Positions 1-5,013 of a stretch of 5,013 nt of DNA are shown piece after piece (the stretch's first letter is position 1; every line of letters starts with the position of its first letter). The stretch is taken from positions 1 through 5,013 of the forward strand of contig CAMGAL010000177.1 of assembly GCA_946007445.1 (NCBI GenBank). The letters are read 5' to 3'. Source of the DNA: an uncultured Mediterranea sp. GTDB taxonomy: Bacteria; Bacteroidota; Bacteroidia; Bacteroidales; Bacteroidaceae. The position numbers were made by a program, and so were the translations under genes. The notes below the pieces were generated by a model that was not told the DNA's origin, did not search any database, and saw only the letters and a list, made by a program, of their open reading frames with translations.

Positions 1-1119
1 GCCTCTGGCCGGGCACTGGCCGAGGGATATGTGGTAGCCATCCCCGGCGCACGTGGGCGAAACTCACAGGTGACTGACAGTGAGGGGAACACCCTCTTCA
101 CAGGACGGGCTCCCAAAGGACTGCTCGACCTGAAAGCGGCCGTGCGCTACCTGCGCCACTTTGACAAAGAGATGCCGGGCGACGCCGAACGCATCATCTC
201 CGACGGCACCAGTGCCGGTGGAGCCTTGTCGTCGCTACTGGGACCCACGGGCAACCACCCCCTATATGAGCCTTGGCTGCGGGAAATGGGCGCCTGCCCG
301 GAGCGGGACGATGTGTTTGCCGCCGTGTGCTACTGCCCCATCATCGACCTAGAACACGCCGACATGGCCTACGAATGGCTGTATGGATGCACCAATGGGG
401 TGACTCGACCACTGACCGAGGAGCAGGCCGCCGTGTCGGCCGAGCTGGCGGCACTCTATCCTGACTACCTGAACGGCCTGTGCCTGCGGAAGCCCGATGG
501 CGAACCACTGACAGCCGACAACTGCCGCGACTACCTCAAGCAGCTTCTTATAGAGAGTGCCCAGCACGCCAAGGATGCCGGAGCCGAAATTGCTGACAGT
601 CTGGGCTTTGTGTTCAGCCGGGGCAACTGGAGCGGACGGCAGGGGGAGTACATCGTGGATCTGGACTTGGAACGGTACCTCAACTATGTGGTGACCACCA
701 TCCGACTCAAAACTCCTGCCGCCTTCGACAGCGAAGGAGTGGCCGGTGGTCGTCCGAGCGGTGAGAACGAGGAATTTGGCGACGATCGTGGCAACACGGC
801 CCACTTCACCGACTATTCGCTGCGCAAGGCAACAGGACAACCCGACGCACGCATCGATGAGCGTCTGAATCGTCTGGTCTACCTGATGAACCCCATGAAC
901 TTCATTGCCGACCCGCAGGCCACGAAGGCTCCTCACTGGTACATCCGCCATGGGGCCAGAGACCGAGACACATCCTTTCCTGTTCCGGTCTGTCTGGCCT
1001 TGAAGCTCCAGAACAACGGTCAGCAGGTAGACTTCAAGCTGCCTTGGAACCGTCCCCACGCTGGCGACTATGCCTTGGCAGAGCTCTTCGCGTGGATGAA
1101 GACGATTTGCCAGAGGTAG
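1..1119 (+). CDS. Subtype B tannase-like alpha/beta hydrolase, 5'-truncated by the window edge
   Basis: The frame is open from base 1. A GTG at 31 is internal, because the upstream codons (ASGRALAEGY) continue a typical hydrolase strand, so the true start lies left of the window. The visible 372 residues carry a nucleophile elbow GTSAGG (Ser codon at 211), an Asp in GARDRD (codon 961) and a His in RPHAGDY (codon 1057). Family knowledge: Lactobacillus plantarum tannase uses Ser163, Asp419 and His451. The spacings here (250 and 32 residues) are close to that enzyme's (256 and 32), and the second Asp of DRD fits its galloyl-contacting Asp421. By this comparison about 95 N-terminal residues are missing. 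Such enzymes hydrolyse gallate esters of tannins; here the substrate is inferred, and a related carboxylesterase is the alternative. Export cannot be judged without the N-terminus. The gene ends 12 bp from the convergent SGNH gene. Confidence 0.8.
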   Translation, partial: ASGRALAEGYVVAIPGARGRNSQVTDSEGNTLFTGRAPKGLLDLKAAVRYLRHFDKEMPGDAERIISDGTSAGGALSSLLGPTGNHPLYEPWLREMGACPERDDVFAAVCYCPIIDLEHADMAYEWLYGCTNGVTRPLTEEQAAVSAELAALYPDYLNGLCLRKPDGEPLTADNCRDYLKQLLIESAQHAKDAGAEIADSLGFVFSRGNWSGRQGEYIVDLDLERYLNYVVTTIRLKTPAAFDSEGVAGGRPSGENEEFGDDRGNTAHFTDYSLRKATGQPDARIDERLNRLVYLMNPMNFIADPQATKAPHWYIRHGARDRDTSFPVPVCLALKLQNNGQQVDFKLPWNRPHAGDYALAELFAWMKTICQR

Positions 1120-1131
1120 CTAATGGCTGAC

Positions 1132-1842
1132 CTACCGGGCTTTCGAACCAGGTTGATCCAGCACAGCCTTCACCTGCTGACAGATGCTCTGCATTCCCTG
1201 GATGGAGGGATGACCTGCCTGCTTGTCGATGTCGTGTAGCAGGATGTTCTCCACCTGGTAGTGGCGGCACACCTCGGCCATGGACTCCGTCACTTCGGCA
1301 CTGAGCAAGGTGTTGGTGATGTTGACAATGCGCACGCCAGGGTAGAGTTCGCGCAGCTGGTGGAGCAGGTAGCAGAAAGCGGGGCGGAAGGCCATGAGGT
1401 CGGCCTTGGTCCAGCCGAAGTGCTGGTATTCACCGATGGGCGACTTGGCCCAGCTGTCGTTGGTGCCACCAAAGACGAGGATGATGTCCGGCTGTCCCAG
1501 GTTGTGCACGCGGGTGATGAACGATCGGTCGGAGAAGTCCTCCTTCCTGTAGCCCGTGTGGCAGATGGTGGAGCCTGAGTAGGAGTTGTTGCGCTCCAGC
1601 GTATAGGCAGGGTCGGAGGTGAGCAGGTGCCACCAGGTCTGCTCCACCAGCTTCACATCGTTGCGCTTGACACCCTCGCGGCCGTCCTTGCCGGCATACC
1701 AGCTGAGGTTGGTGGAGGGGGACATGTAGCCCTCGTAGGTGGAGTAGGAATCGCCCATCACAGAGACTTTGAGTTGGGCAAGGAGTGCCGTCGGGCAGAA
1801 GAGTAGCAGGCTCACGCAGAGCCGCTGGAGCAGATGTTTCAT
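1132..1842 (-). CDS. Exported SGNH/GDSL-family hydrolase
   Basis: This 236-residue protein begins with a signal peptide: basic MKHLLQR, a hydrophobic stretch to about residue 21, and likely cleavage after ALLA. No lipobox is seen, so a periplasmic or secreted enzyme is expected. SGNH blocks appear in order: GDS with nucleophile Ser32 (block I), a Gly in NSYSGST near residue 90 (block II), GGTND with Asn128 (block III) and GHPS with His211 (block V). Family members cleave esters, for example O-acetyl groups on carbohydrates; the actual substrate cannot be read from the sequence. The usual Asp three residues before the His is Gln here, with Asp206 and Asp204 nearby as candidates. The ATG at 1842 is the start that gives an intact signal peptide. 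The gene lies 33 bp downstream of the thioredoxin-like gene on the same strand with no promoter box between, so it is probably the second gene of that operon. Confidence 0.88.
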   Translation of the reverse strand: MKHLLQRLCVSLLLFCPTALLAQLKVSVMGDSYSTYEGYMSPSTNLSWYAGKDGREGVKRNDVKLVEQTWWHLLTSDPAYTLERNNSYSGSTICHTGYRKEDFSDRSFITRVHNLGQPDIILVFGGTNDSWAKSPIGEYQHFGWTKADLMAFRPAFCYLLHQLRELYPGVRIVNITNTLLSAEVTESMAEVCRHYQVENILLHDIDKQAGHPSIQGMQSICQQVKAVLDQPGSKAR

Positions 1843-1875
1843 GGATTTGGAAAATTTTTATTTAAATAATAATTT

Positions 1876-2637
1876 TTATTTACTTAAGCAATCTTCGATA
1901 GTCTGTCGCAGGGCAGCCCGTTTGGTCTCGTTGGTGCCGTGTACGATGCTGCGCACCACGCCCTTACGATCCACCACCACCGTCATAGGGAATCCCTGCT
2001 GCCCCATTAGGCGGATAAACTGGTCGTCGTTGGCCAGGTGGTGCCAGTTGAAGCCCCGCTTCTGGGTGATGCGGCGCACCACCTCGGGCTTCTCGAAGTT
2101 GGCCGAGAGGAACACCACGTCGGGCAGTTCGTCTTTCCACTGCGAGAGCTCGGGCATCTCCTTGAGGCAAGGGCCACAACCCGAATACCAGACGTTGAGC
2201 ACCATCACACGGCCCCGCACCTTGGCGTTGCCCCACTCCTCACCGTCAACGTCGGTGTGGCAGAAGTCGGGGAAAGGAGCCCCCTCGCGGAAAAGAGTGG
2301 CCGTGTCCTGACGGCTCTTCTTCCGATGCATCTGTTCGAAGCTTTCCGCTTTCTCCAACAGTTCATCGGCATGAAGCACCCGCTCGCGCGGCAAGGCTTT
2401 GGCCTTCAGACTGTCGGCCAACGACTCGCCTTCGGGACATACAAAAAGGAATACACGGTGTCCTTCGCTATCCTTCACCCCGGAGATGACTGTCCCGCGG
2501 GGATAGTCCTTGATAAACTCCGCAAAGAAATATCCCTGCGCCATACTTTTTGGCACCACCTTCTCAGCGGTCTTCTGGCCAAACAAAGGGGTGGCCAGAG
2601 CCAGCATTCCAATCAGGAGCAAAGATTTACTTGTCAT
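1876..2637 (-). CDS. Exported TlpA/ResA-like thioredoxin-fold protein
   Basis: A 253-residue protein with an N-terminal signal sequence (hydrophobic residues 5-19, probable cleavage near FGQ at 19-21). Residues 22-115 form a poorly recognised N-terminal region. A redoxin domain occupies about 117-250: a GAPFPDF entry motif, a hydrophobic strand MVLNVWYS, the active-site CGPC at 154-157 followed by KEMPEL, and the cis-proline loop GFPMT at 215-219. These features are typical of the TlpA/ResA/AhpC-TSA-related thiol-disulfide oxidoreductases that Bacteroidales export to the periplasm, where they reduce or shuffle disulfides. Both redox cysteines are present, so activity is likely; the partner is unknown. 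Cysteines also occur at 67, 126 and 250. The ATG at 2637 gives the complete signal peptide and sits about 19 nt after a -7-like box. Translation ends 33 bp before the SGNH gene, which suggests co-transcription. Confidence 0.9.
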   Translation of the reverse strand: MTSKSLLLIGMLALATPLFGQKTAEKVVPKSMAQGYFFAEFIKDYPRGTVISGVKDSEGHRVFLFVCPEGESLADSLKAKALPRERVLHADELLEKAESFEQMHRKKSRQDTATLFREGAPFPDFCHTDVDGEEWGNAKVRGRVMVLNVWYSGCGPCLKEMPELSQWKDELPDVVFLSANFEKPEVVRRITQKRGFNWHHLANDDQFIRLMGQQGFPMTVVVDRKGVVRSIVHGTNETKRAALRQTIEDCLSK

Positions 2638-2656
2638 ACGTTTTTATTTCATTTCA

Positions 2657-2664
2657 CAAAATTA
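2657..2664 (-). promoter_or_regulatory. Putative -7 promoter box for the thioredoxin-SGNH operon
   Basis: Read on the minus strand this is TAATTTTG, an exact match to the Bacteroidetes -7 consensus TAnnTTTG, placed 19 bp upstream of the start codon at 2637. No convincing TTTG element lies 19-21 bp further upstream (the nearest, TTTCG, is about 26 bp away), so support rests on the -7 box and its position. Confidence 0.45.
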
Positions 2665-2729
2665 CGATATTTTCCCGGTGAGTACCGCTACGAAATGGGG
2701 GAAATAGTCGCTGCATTAAGTTTTTTTAG

Positions 2730-2806
2730 CTTCATCCTGTCTGCTCCCTACCAACGCCCTACCTGCGCCCTACTTTCTTCGCTCATTCTCCGCTCAAACG
2801 CCGTTC
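2730..2806 (-). repeat. Array of seven degenerate 11-bp repeats, minus orientation
   Basis: Read on the minus strand from 2806 to 2730, the sequence divides without gaps into seven 11-mers. They are mostly purine-rich and six of the seven start with G. Examples are GAGCGGAGAAT (2785-2795), GAGCGAAGAAA (2774-2784), GTAGGGCGCAG (2763-2773) and GTAGGGCGTTG (2752-2762). Two sub-families are visible: GAGCGRAG-type near the centre and GTAGGG-type further out, with the outermost unit (ACAGGATGAAG) the most divergent. The array lies between the two divergent promoters and outside any convincing gene. Confidence 0.7.
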
Positions 2807-2845
2807 CTATAGAGCGCAGATTGAGCGAAGGATGAGCGAAGAAAG
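2773..2845. repeat. Interrupted inverted repeat, 25-bp arms with two mismatches
   Basis: The left arm 2773-2797 and the right arm 2821-2845 are reverse complements apart from two positions, around a 23-bp centre at 2798-2820. An A-T pair extends the arms by one base (2772/2846). The arms are the innermost repeat units of the two opposing 11-bp arrays, so the inverted repeat follows from the divergent array layout. It could extrude as a cruciform, or fold as a hairpin if transcribed. There is no T-tract suited to an intrinsic terminator directly after either arm. Confidence 0.85.
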
Positions 2846-2866
2846 TGCGGAGTTGGAGCGGAGCAA
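2812..2866 (+). repeat. Array of five 11-bp repeats, plus orientation, with a decaying tail to about 2899
   Basis: Five contiguous 11-mers on the plus strand fit GWGCGVAGNNN: GAGCGCAGATT (2812-2822), GAGCGAAGGAT (2823-2833), GAGCGAAGAAA (2834-2844), GTGCGGAGTTG (2845-2855) and GAGCGGAGCAA (2856-2866). The next three 11-base steps (2867-2899) keep some purine bias and partial matches but are too degenerate to count firmly. GAGCGAAGAAA also occurs identically in the opposing array at 2774-2784. The array ends about 70 bp before the -33 element of the hexosaminidase promoter, so transcripts from that promoter would not contain it. Confidence 0.75.
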
Positions 2867-2938
2867 ATACGGCGACGGACGCAACCGGGTGCAAGAGAGC
2901 GCAAAGCGCACCGCAGGGGTGATTTTCCGGTCAGATTG

Positions 2939-2970
2939 TTTGGAGAAACGTTTCAGAATCACTATGTTTG
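2939..2970 (+). promoter_or_regulatory. Bacteroidetes-type promoter for the GH20 gene
   Basis: TTTG at 2939-2942 is separated by 20 bp from TATGTTTG at 2963-2970, matching both the -33 and the -7 consensus (TAnnTTTG) at the expected spacing. Initiation would fall near 2975, giving a leader of about 25 nt before the ATG at 3001. The possible TTG start at 2968 lies inside the -7 box and would not be transcribed, which settles the start at 3001. Confidence 0.8.
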
Positions 2971-3000
2971 CACTGTCAAACCATTCAACAGAGAAACACC

Positions 3001-4665
3001 ATGAAGATTTCCGCATCTTTCCCCTTTGCCCCGCTGACCAAGCTCTGTGCCCTCGTGGCTGCCCTGGCCGGAATCGGTTGGAGCCCTACCGTCGAGGCAG
3101 ACTATCATGTGATTCCCCTTCCACTGGAGATGAAGCTCAGCGACGAGGCTCCCTTCGAGCTGACCCCTCGCACCTCCATCAGCTATCCGGCCGACAACGC
3201 CCCCATGCAGCGCAATGCCGAGTTCCTGTCTGAATACATCGCACAGGCCACTGGTTATGCTCTACAGACGCTGCCGGCAGACAAAGCCCCGAAAAAAGGC
3301 ATCGTCCTCGCCCTCGACCCGGCCATCACGCAGCCCGAAGGCTATCGGATGGAGGTCAACTCCGGCGGTGTCAAGCTGAGCGGCAGCACGCCCCAAGGTG
3401 TGTTCCACGCCCTGCAGCCCCTGCGCAAAAGCATCCCTGCCACGGCTACGGACACCCACATCCTGCTGCCGGCCGTCACTATCGAGGACGCTCCCCGCTT
3501 TGCCTACCGCGGTATGCACCTCGATGTGTGCCGCCACTTCTTTCCCATCGAATTCGTGAAGCGCTACATCGACCTATTGGCCCTGCACCAGATGAACACC
3601 TTCCACTGGCACCTGACCGACGACCAGGGGTGGCGCATCGAGAGCAAACGCTTCCCCCGTCTGAACGAAATCTCCTCCATGCGCCAACGCACCGTCGTCG
3701 GCAAAGCCCATAGCGGCGAGTACGACGAGCCCCCCTACGGCGGCTACTACACGCAGGAGCAGCTGCGTGACGTGGTGGAGTATGCGGCCCAACGCTACAT
3801 CACCGTCATCCCCGAGGTGGATCTGCCGGGACACATGCTGGCCGCCCTGGCCGCCTATCCCGAGCTGGGCTGCACGGGAGGCCCCTACGAGGTGTGTCCC
3901 GATTGGGGCATCTTCCCCGACGTGCTCTGCATCGGCAACGAGCAGACCTTTGCCTTCTTGGAGGGCGTGATGGACGAGGTGATGGACATCTTCCCCTCCC
4001 ACTACATCCACATCGGCGGTGACGAGGCTCCCCGCACCCGCTGGCATGACTGTCCCAAGTGCCAGGCCCGCATCCGCACCGAGCACCTGCAGTCCGACGG
4101 CAAGCACTCGGCCGAAGATCGCCTGCAGACCTACTGCATGGCCCGCGTAGAGCGCTACCTCAACGAACACGGACGCGACATCATCGGTTGGGACGAGATA
4201 CTGGAAGGTGACGTAGCCCCCAACGCCACCATCATGTCTTGGCGTGGTATGCAGGGCGGCATCAAAGCAGCCCGTCTGGGGCACGATGTCATCATGACTC
4301 CCACCTCCTACTGCTATCTGGACTACTACCAGTCGGAAGACCGCGACAAGGAGCCGCTGGCCATCGGCGGCTTTGTACCAGTGGAGAAGGTTTACAGTCT
4401 GGAGCCTGTGCCAACCGAGTTGACGTCTGAAGAGGCTCGCCACATCCTGGGCGCGCAGTGTAACCTCTGGACGGAGTACATCGCCACGACCGAGCATGTG
4501 GAGTACATGGTACTGCCCCGCATGGCCGCCCTCAGCGAGGTGCAGTGGATGCAGCCCGAAGCCAAAGACTACGACAGTTTTCTACAACGCCTGCCCCGTT
4601 TGGCAGAATTCTACCGGCGCGACGGAGACAACTATGCCAAGCATGTATTAGTGGAAGAGAAATAA
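3001..4665 (+). CDS. Exported GH20 beta-N-acetylhexosaminidase
   Basis: A 554-residue enzyme predicted to release terminal beta-linked GlcNAc or GalNAc from glycans (glycoside hydrolase family 20). From the ATG at 3001, residues 1-33 form a signal peptide (basic start, hydrophobic LCALVAALAG, likely cut after VEA); no lipobox is seen. Residues about 35-155 look like the GH20b accessory domain. The catalytic barrel follows, from PRFAYRGMHLDVCRHFF through FHWHLTDDQGWRIE to the catalytic pair HIGGDE, with Asp341 and Glu342 (codons at 4021 and 4024). Family mechanism: the Glu is the acid/base and the Asp orients the substrate acetamido group. Later landmarks are GWDE, MSWRG, a Tyr/Asp-rich YLDYYQ and the aromatic NLWTEY. 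The protein ends just after the barrel with no extra C-terminal module, so it is a compact form. Likely substrates are host or dietary glycoproteins, glycosaminoglycan-type glycans or chitin-derived oligosaccharides, which sequence alone cannot separate. It appears monocistronic. Confidence 0.96.
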   Translation: MKISASFPFAPLTKLCALVAALAGIGWSPTVEADYHVIPLPLEMKLSDEAPFELTPRTSISYPADNAPMQRNAEFLSEYIAQATGYALQTLPADKAPKKGIVLALDPAITQPEGYRMEVNSGGVKLSGSTPQGVFHALQPLRKSIPATATDTHILLPAVTIEDAPRFAYRGMHLDVCRHFFPIEFVKRYIDLLALHQMNTFHWHLTDDQGWRIESKRFPRLNEISSMRQRTVVGKAHSGEYDEPPYGGYYTQEQLRDVVEYAAQRYITVIPEVDLPGHMLAALAAYPELGCTGGPYEVCPDWGIFPDVLCIGNEQTFAFLEGVMDEVMDIFPSHYIHIGGDEAPRTRWHDCPKCQARIRTEHLQSDGKHSAEDRLQTYCMARVERYLNEHGRDIIGWDEILEGDVAPNATIMSWRGMQGGIKAARLGHDVIMTPTSYCYLDYYQSEDRDKEPLAIGGFVPVEKVYSLEPVPTELTSEEARHILGAQCNLWTEYIATTEHVEYMVLPRMAALSEVQWMQPEAKDYDSFLQRLPRLAEFYRRDGDNYAKHVLVEEK

Positions 4666-4714
4666 ACAATCAGAATATCATAACCAAGAGCCTATTTTTC
4701 CCAATAACAATTAG

Positions 4715-4722
4715 TATCTTCG
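4715..4722 (+). promoter_or_regulatory. Near-consensus -7 box upstream of the Rpn-type remnant
   Basis: TATCTTCG differs at one base from TAnnTTTG and lies 19 bp before the ATG at 4742. A T-rich stretch at 4695-4699 could be a poor -33 element. It probably drove the gene whose remnant follows. Confidence 0.4.
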
Positions 4723-4741
4723 CCCTATAATAACAAAAGCC

Positions 4742-4869
4742 ATGAACGAAGAAAACAAATACTTCATCATCCGGGTCAAATAGCGCGCAAATTAAAATCC
4801 ATGGGCATAGAGGCGGCTGCCATTTCAAGTGCCACAGGTCTTGCCGACGAAGAGATAGCGAAACTATAA
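4742..4869 (+). pseudogene. Decayed remnant of an Rpn/PD-(D/E)XK nuclease-family 'transposase' gene
   Basis: An ATG at 4742 opens a 13-codon frame (MNEENKYFIIRVK) that stops at 4781. In another frame, bases 4777-4869 encode QIARKLKSMGIEAAAISS followed by ATGLADEEIAKL and a TAA stop. That tail matches the pattern at the C-terminus of the Rpn recombination-promoting nuclease / PD-(D/E)XK 'transposase' family: an IA..L...G....I...TGL..EEI..L segment, usually after an EG-rich linker. Intact members are roughly 250-350 residues, so nearly all of the nuclease domain is gone. The simplest reading is an internal deletion joining the first codons to the last 30 out of frame, with further decay. That the 13-codon start belongs to the same gene is inference from its position after a promoter-like box. 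A short functional peptide from 4742 is possible but unsupported. Confidence 0.7.
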
Positions 4870-4896
4870 AAATGTGCTAGCCGTAGAGGTGCGGCA

Positions 4897-4925
4897 CATA
4901 CCAAACGTTAGGTATGCAAAATACC
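4897..4925. repeat. 20-bp near-palindrome with a third overlapping repeat copy
   Basis: Bases 4897-4916 form a palindrome in which 9 of 10 base pairs match: CATACC, an AACGTT core and GGTATG, with one A/A mismatch pair. GGTAT at 4911-4915 can pair instead with ATACC at 4921-4925 across a 5-base loop, so two mutually exclusive hairpins are possible. It lies between the pseudogene and the next promoter. It could be an operator, an element end or a structured transcript; nothing here decides. Confidence 0.55.
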
Positions 4926-4938
4926 GTATTTATGCGAT

Positions 4939-4968
4939 TTTGTTCCACTTGATAACCCTCTATCTTTG
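4939..4968 (+). promoter_or_regulatory. Bacteroidetes-type promoter for the gene starting at 4995
   Basis: TTTG at 4939-4942 and TATCTTTG at 4961-4968 are separated by 18 bp. The -7 box is a perfect and very common Bacteroidetes form. Initiation near 4974 would leave about 20 nt before the ATG at 4995. The -7 box lies within the left arm of the inverted repeat at 4957-5009. Confidence 0.7.
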
Positions 4969-5009
4969 CCACCAAATCAAAACGAATGAGTTGATGGCAA
5001 AGATAGAGG
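4957..5009. repeat. 23-bp inverted repeat spanning promoter and start codon
   Basis: Arms 4957-4979 and 4987-5009 are complementary at 21 of 23 positions around a 7-base loop (4980-4986). The outer 15 bp (4957-4971 with 4995-5009) are perfect. The left arm contains the -7 box; the right arm covers the ATG at 4995 and the first codons. A transcript starting near 4974 would lack most of the left arm, whereas a read-through transcript would carry both arms and hide the start codon. Confidence 0.9.
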
Positions 5010-5013
5010 CACT
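4995..5013 (+). CDS. Start of an unidentified gene, cut by the window edge (possible transposase)
   Basis: The ATG at 4995 opens a frame reading MAKIEA before the window ends. It lies about 20 nt after the predicted transcription start of a good promoter. The only nearby alternative, ATG at 4986, meets a stop after two codons. Six residues are too few to assign a family. The stem-loop over the start codon and the preceding mobile-type remnant make an insertion-sequence transposase a reasonable guess, but this is inference only. Confidence 0.45.

Noticed and set aside
349..1059. 236-codon open frame on the minus strand opposite the tannase gene
   Set aside because: It lies wholly antisense to a gene with clear catalytic motifs, has no recognisable domain and no promoter or signal sequence. 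Long antisense frames are common in GC-rich coding DNA.
1114..1133. Possible bidirectional terminator hairpin at the convergent stops (AGGTAGC with GCT-G-ACCT)
   Set aside because: The stem is about 7 bp with a bulged G, has no T-tract on either side and overlaps both stop codons. It is too weak to call.
2038..2835. 265-codon plus-strand open frame antisense to the thioredoxin gene and running into the spacer
   Set aside because: The opposite strand has a signal peptide, CGPC and the cis-Pro loop. This frame merely continues through the repeat arrays and shows no domain.
2888..2912. Small hairpins (GGTGC/GCACC and GCGC-AAA-GCGC) upstream of the GH20 promoter
   Set aside because: The stems are short and mutually overlapping in GC-rich sequence, upstream of the expected transcription start, and within chance expectation.
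2968..3000. Earlier TTG start adding 11 residues to the hexosaminidase
   Set aside because: The TTG is part of the -7 box TATGTTTG at 2963-2970, upstream of the expected transcription start, and the extension would put polar residues ahead of a normal signal peptide beginning at 3001.
2638..3000. CRISPR array as an explanation for the tandem repeats
   Set aside because: The units are contiguous 11-mers without unique spacers and occur in both orientations. No cas genes are visible.
2832..3233. 133-codon plus-strand frame crossing the repeat array and the GH20 start
   Set aside because: It overlaps the promoter and the signal peptide of the hexosaminidase in another frame and has no recognisable protein signature.
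3574..4497. 307-codon minus-strand open frame inside the GH20 gene
   Set aside because: It is antisense to the catalytic barrel, and its Val/Gly/Ala/His/Leu-rich composition is that of a complement of GC-rich codons. No motif or start context supports it.

Overview
The window looks like Bacteroidales chromosome, probably a high-GC member of the Prevotellaceae or a relative. Three things point there. The promoters match the Bacteroidetes type (TTTG, about 18-20 bp, TAnnTTTG), and no Shine-Dalgarno sites stand out. The content is typical: a secreted GH20 hexosaminidase, an exported TlpA-like thioredoxin, an exported SGNH esterase and the tail of an Rpn/PD-(D/E)XK 'transposase' gene. The genes are GC-rich while the spacers are AT-rich. 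Genus assignment is inference only.

Layout. Bases 1-1119 (+) hold the C-terminal four fifths of a subtype B tannase-like alpha/beta hydrolase whose start lies left of the window. It converges on a minus-strand pair, with only 12 bp between the stop codons. That pair is an exported thioredoxin-fold protein (1876-2637) followed, after 33 bp, by an exported SGNH/GDSL hydrolase (1132-1842); the two are probably co-transcribed. A 363-bp divergent spacer (2638-3000) separates them from a 554-residue GH20 beta-N-acetylhexosaminidase (3001-4665, +). The spacer carries a promoter at each edge. Between them lie two arrays of degenerate 11-bp repeats in opposite orientation, meeting at about 2807-2811 and forming a large interrupted inverted repeat. 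This is the most unusual structure in the window.

Downstream of the hexosaminidase (4666-4994) there is no intact gene. This stretch holds a promoter-like box, a decayed remnant of an Rpn-family gene (4742-4869), a 20-bp near-palindrome with a third repeat copy, and a good promoter. That promoter's -7 box lies inside the left arm of a 23-bp inverted repeat, and the right arm covers the start codon of a gene beginning at 4995 and running off the window. The arrangement resembles the read-through protection of some IS transposase genes, so an insertion sequence may begin here.

Functionally, the intact genes suggest extracytoplasmic breakdown of complex substrates: ester cleavage by the SGNH enzyme and possibly the tannase, release of terminal GlcNAc/GalNAc by GH20, and thiol redox maintenance in the periplasm. 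No SusC/SusD pair or regulator is visible, so a polysaccharide utilisation locus cannot be claimed from this window alone.
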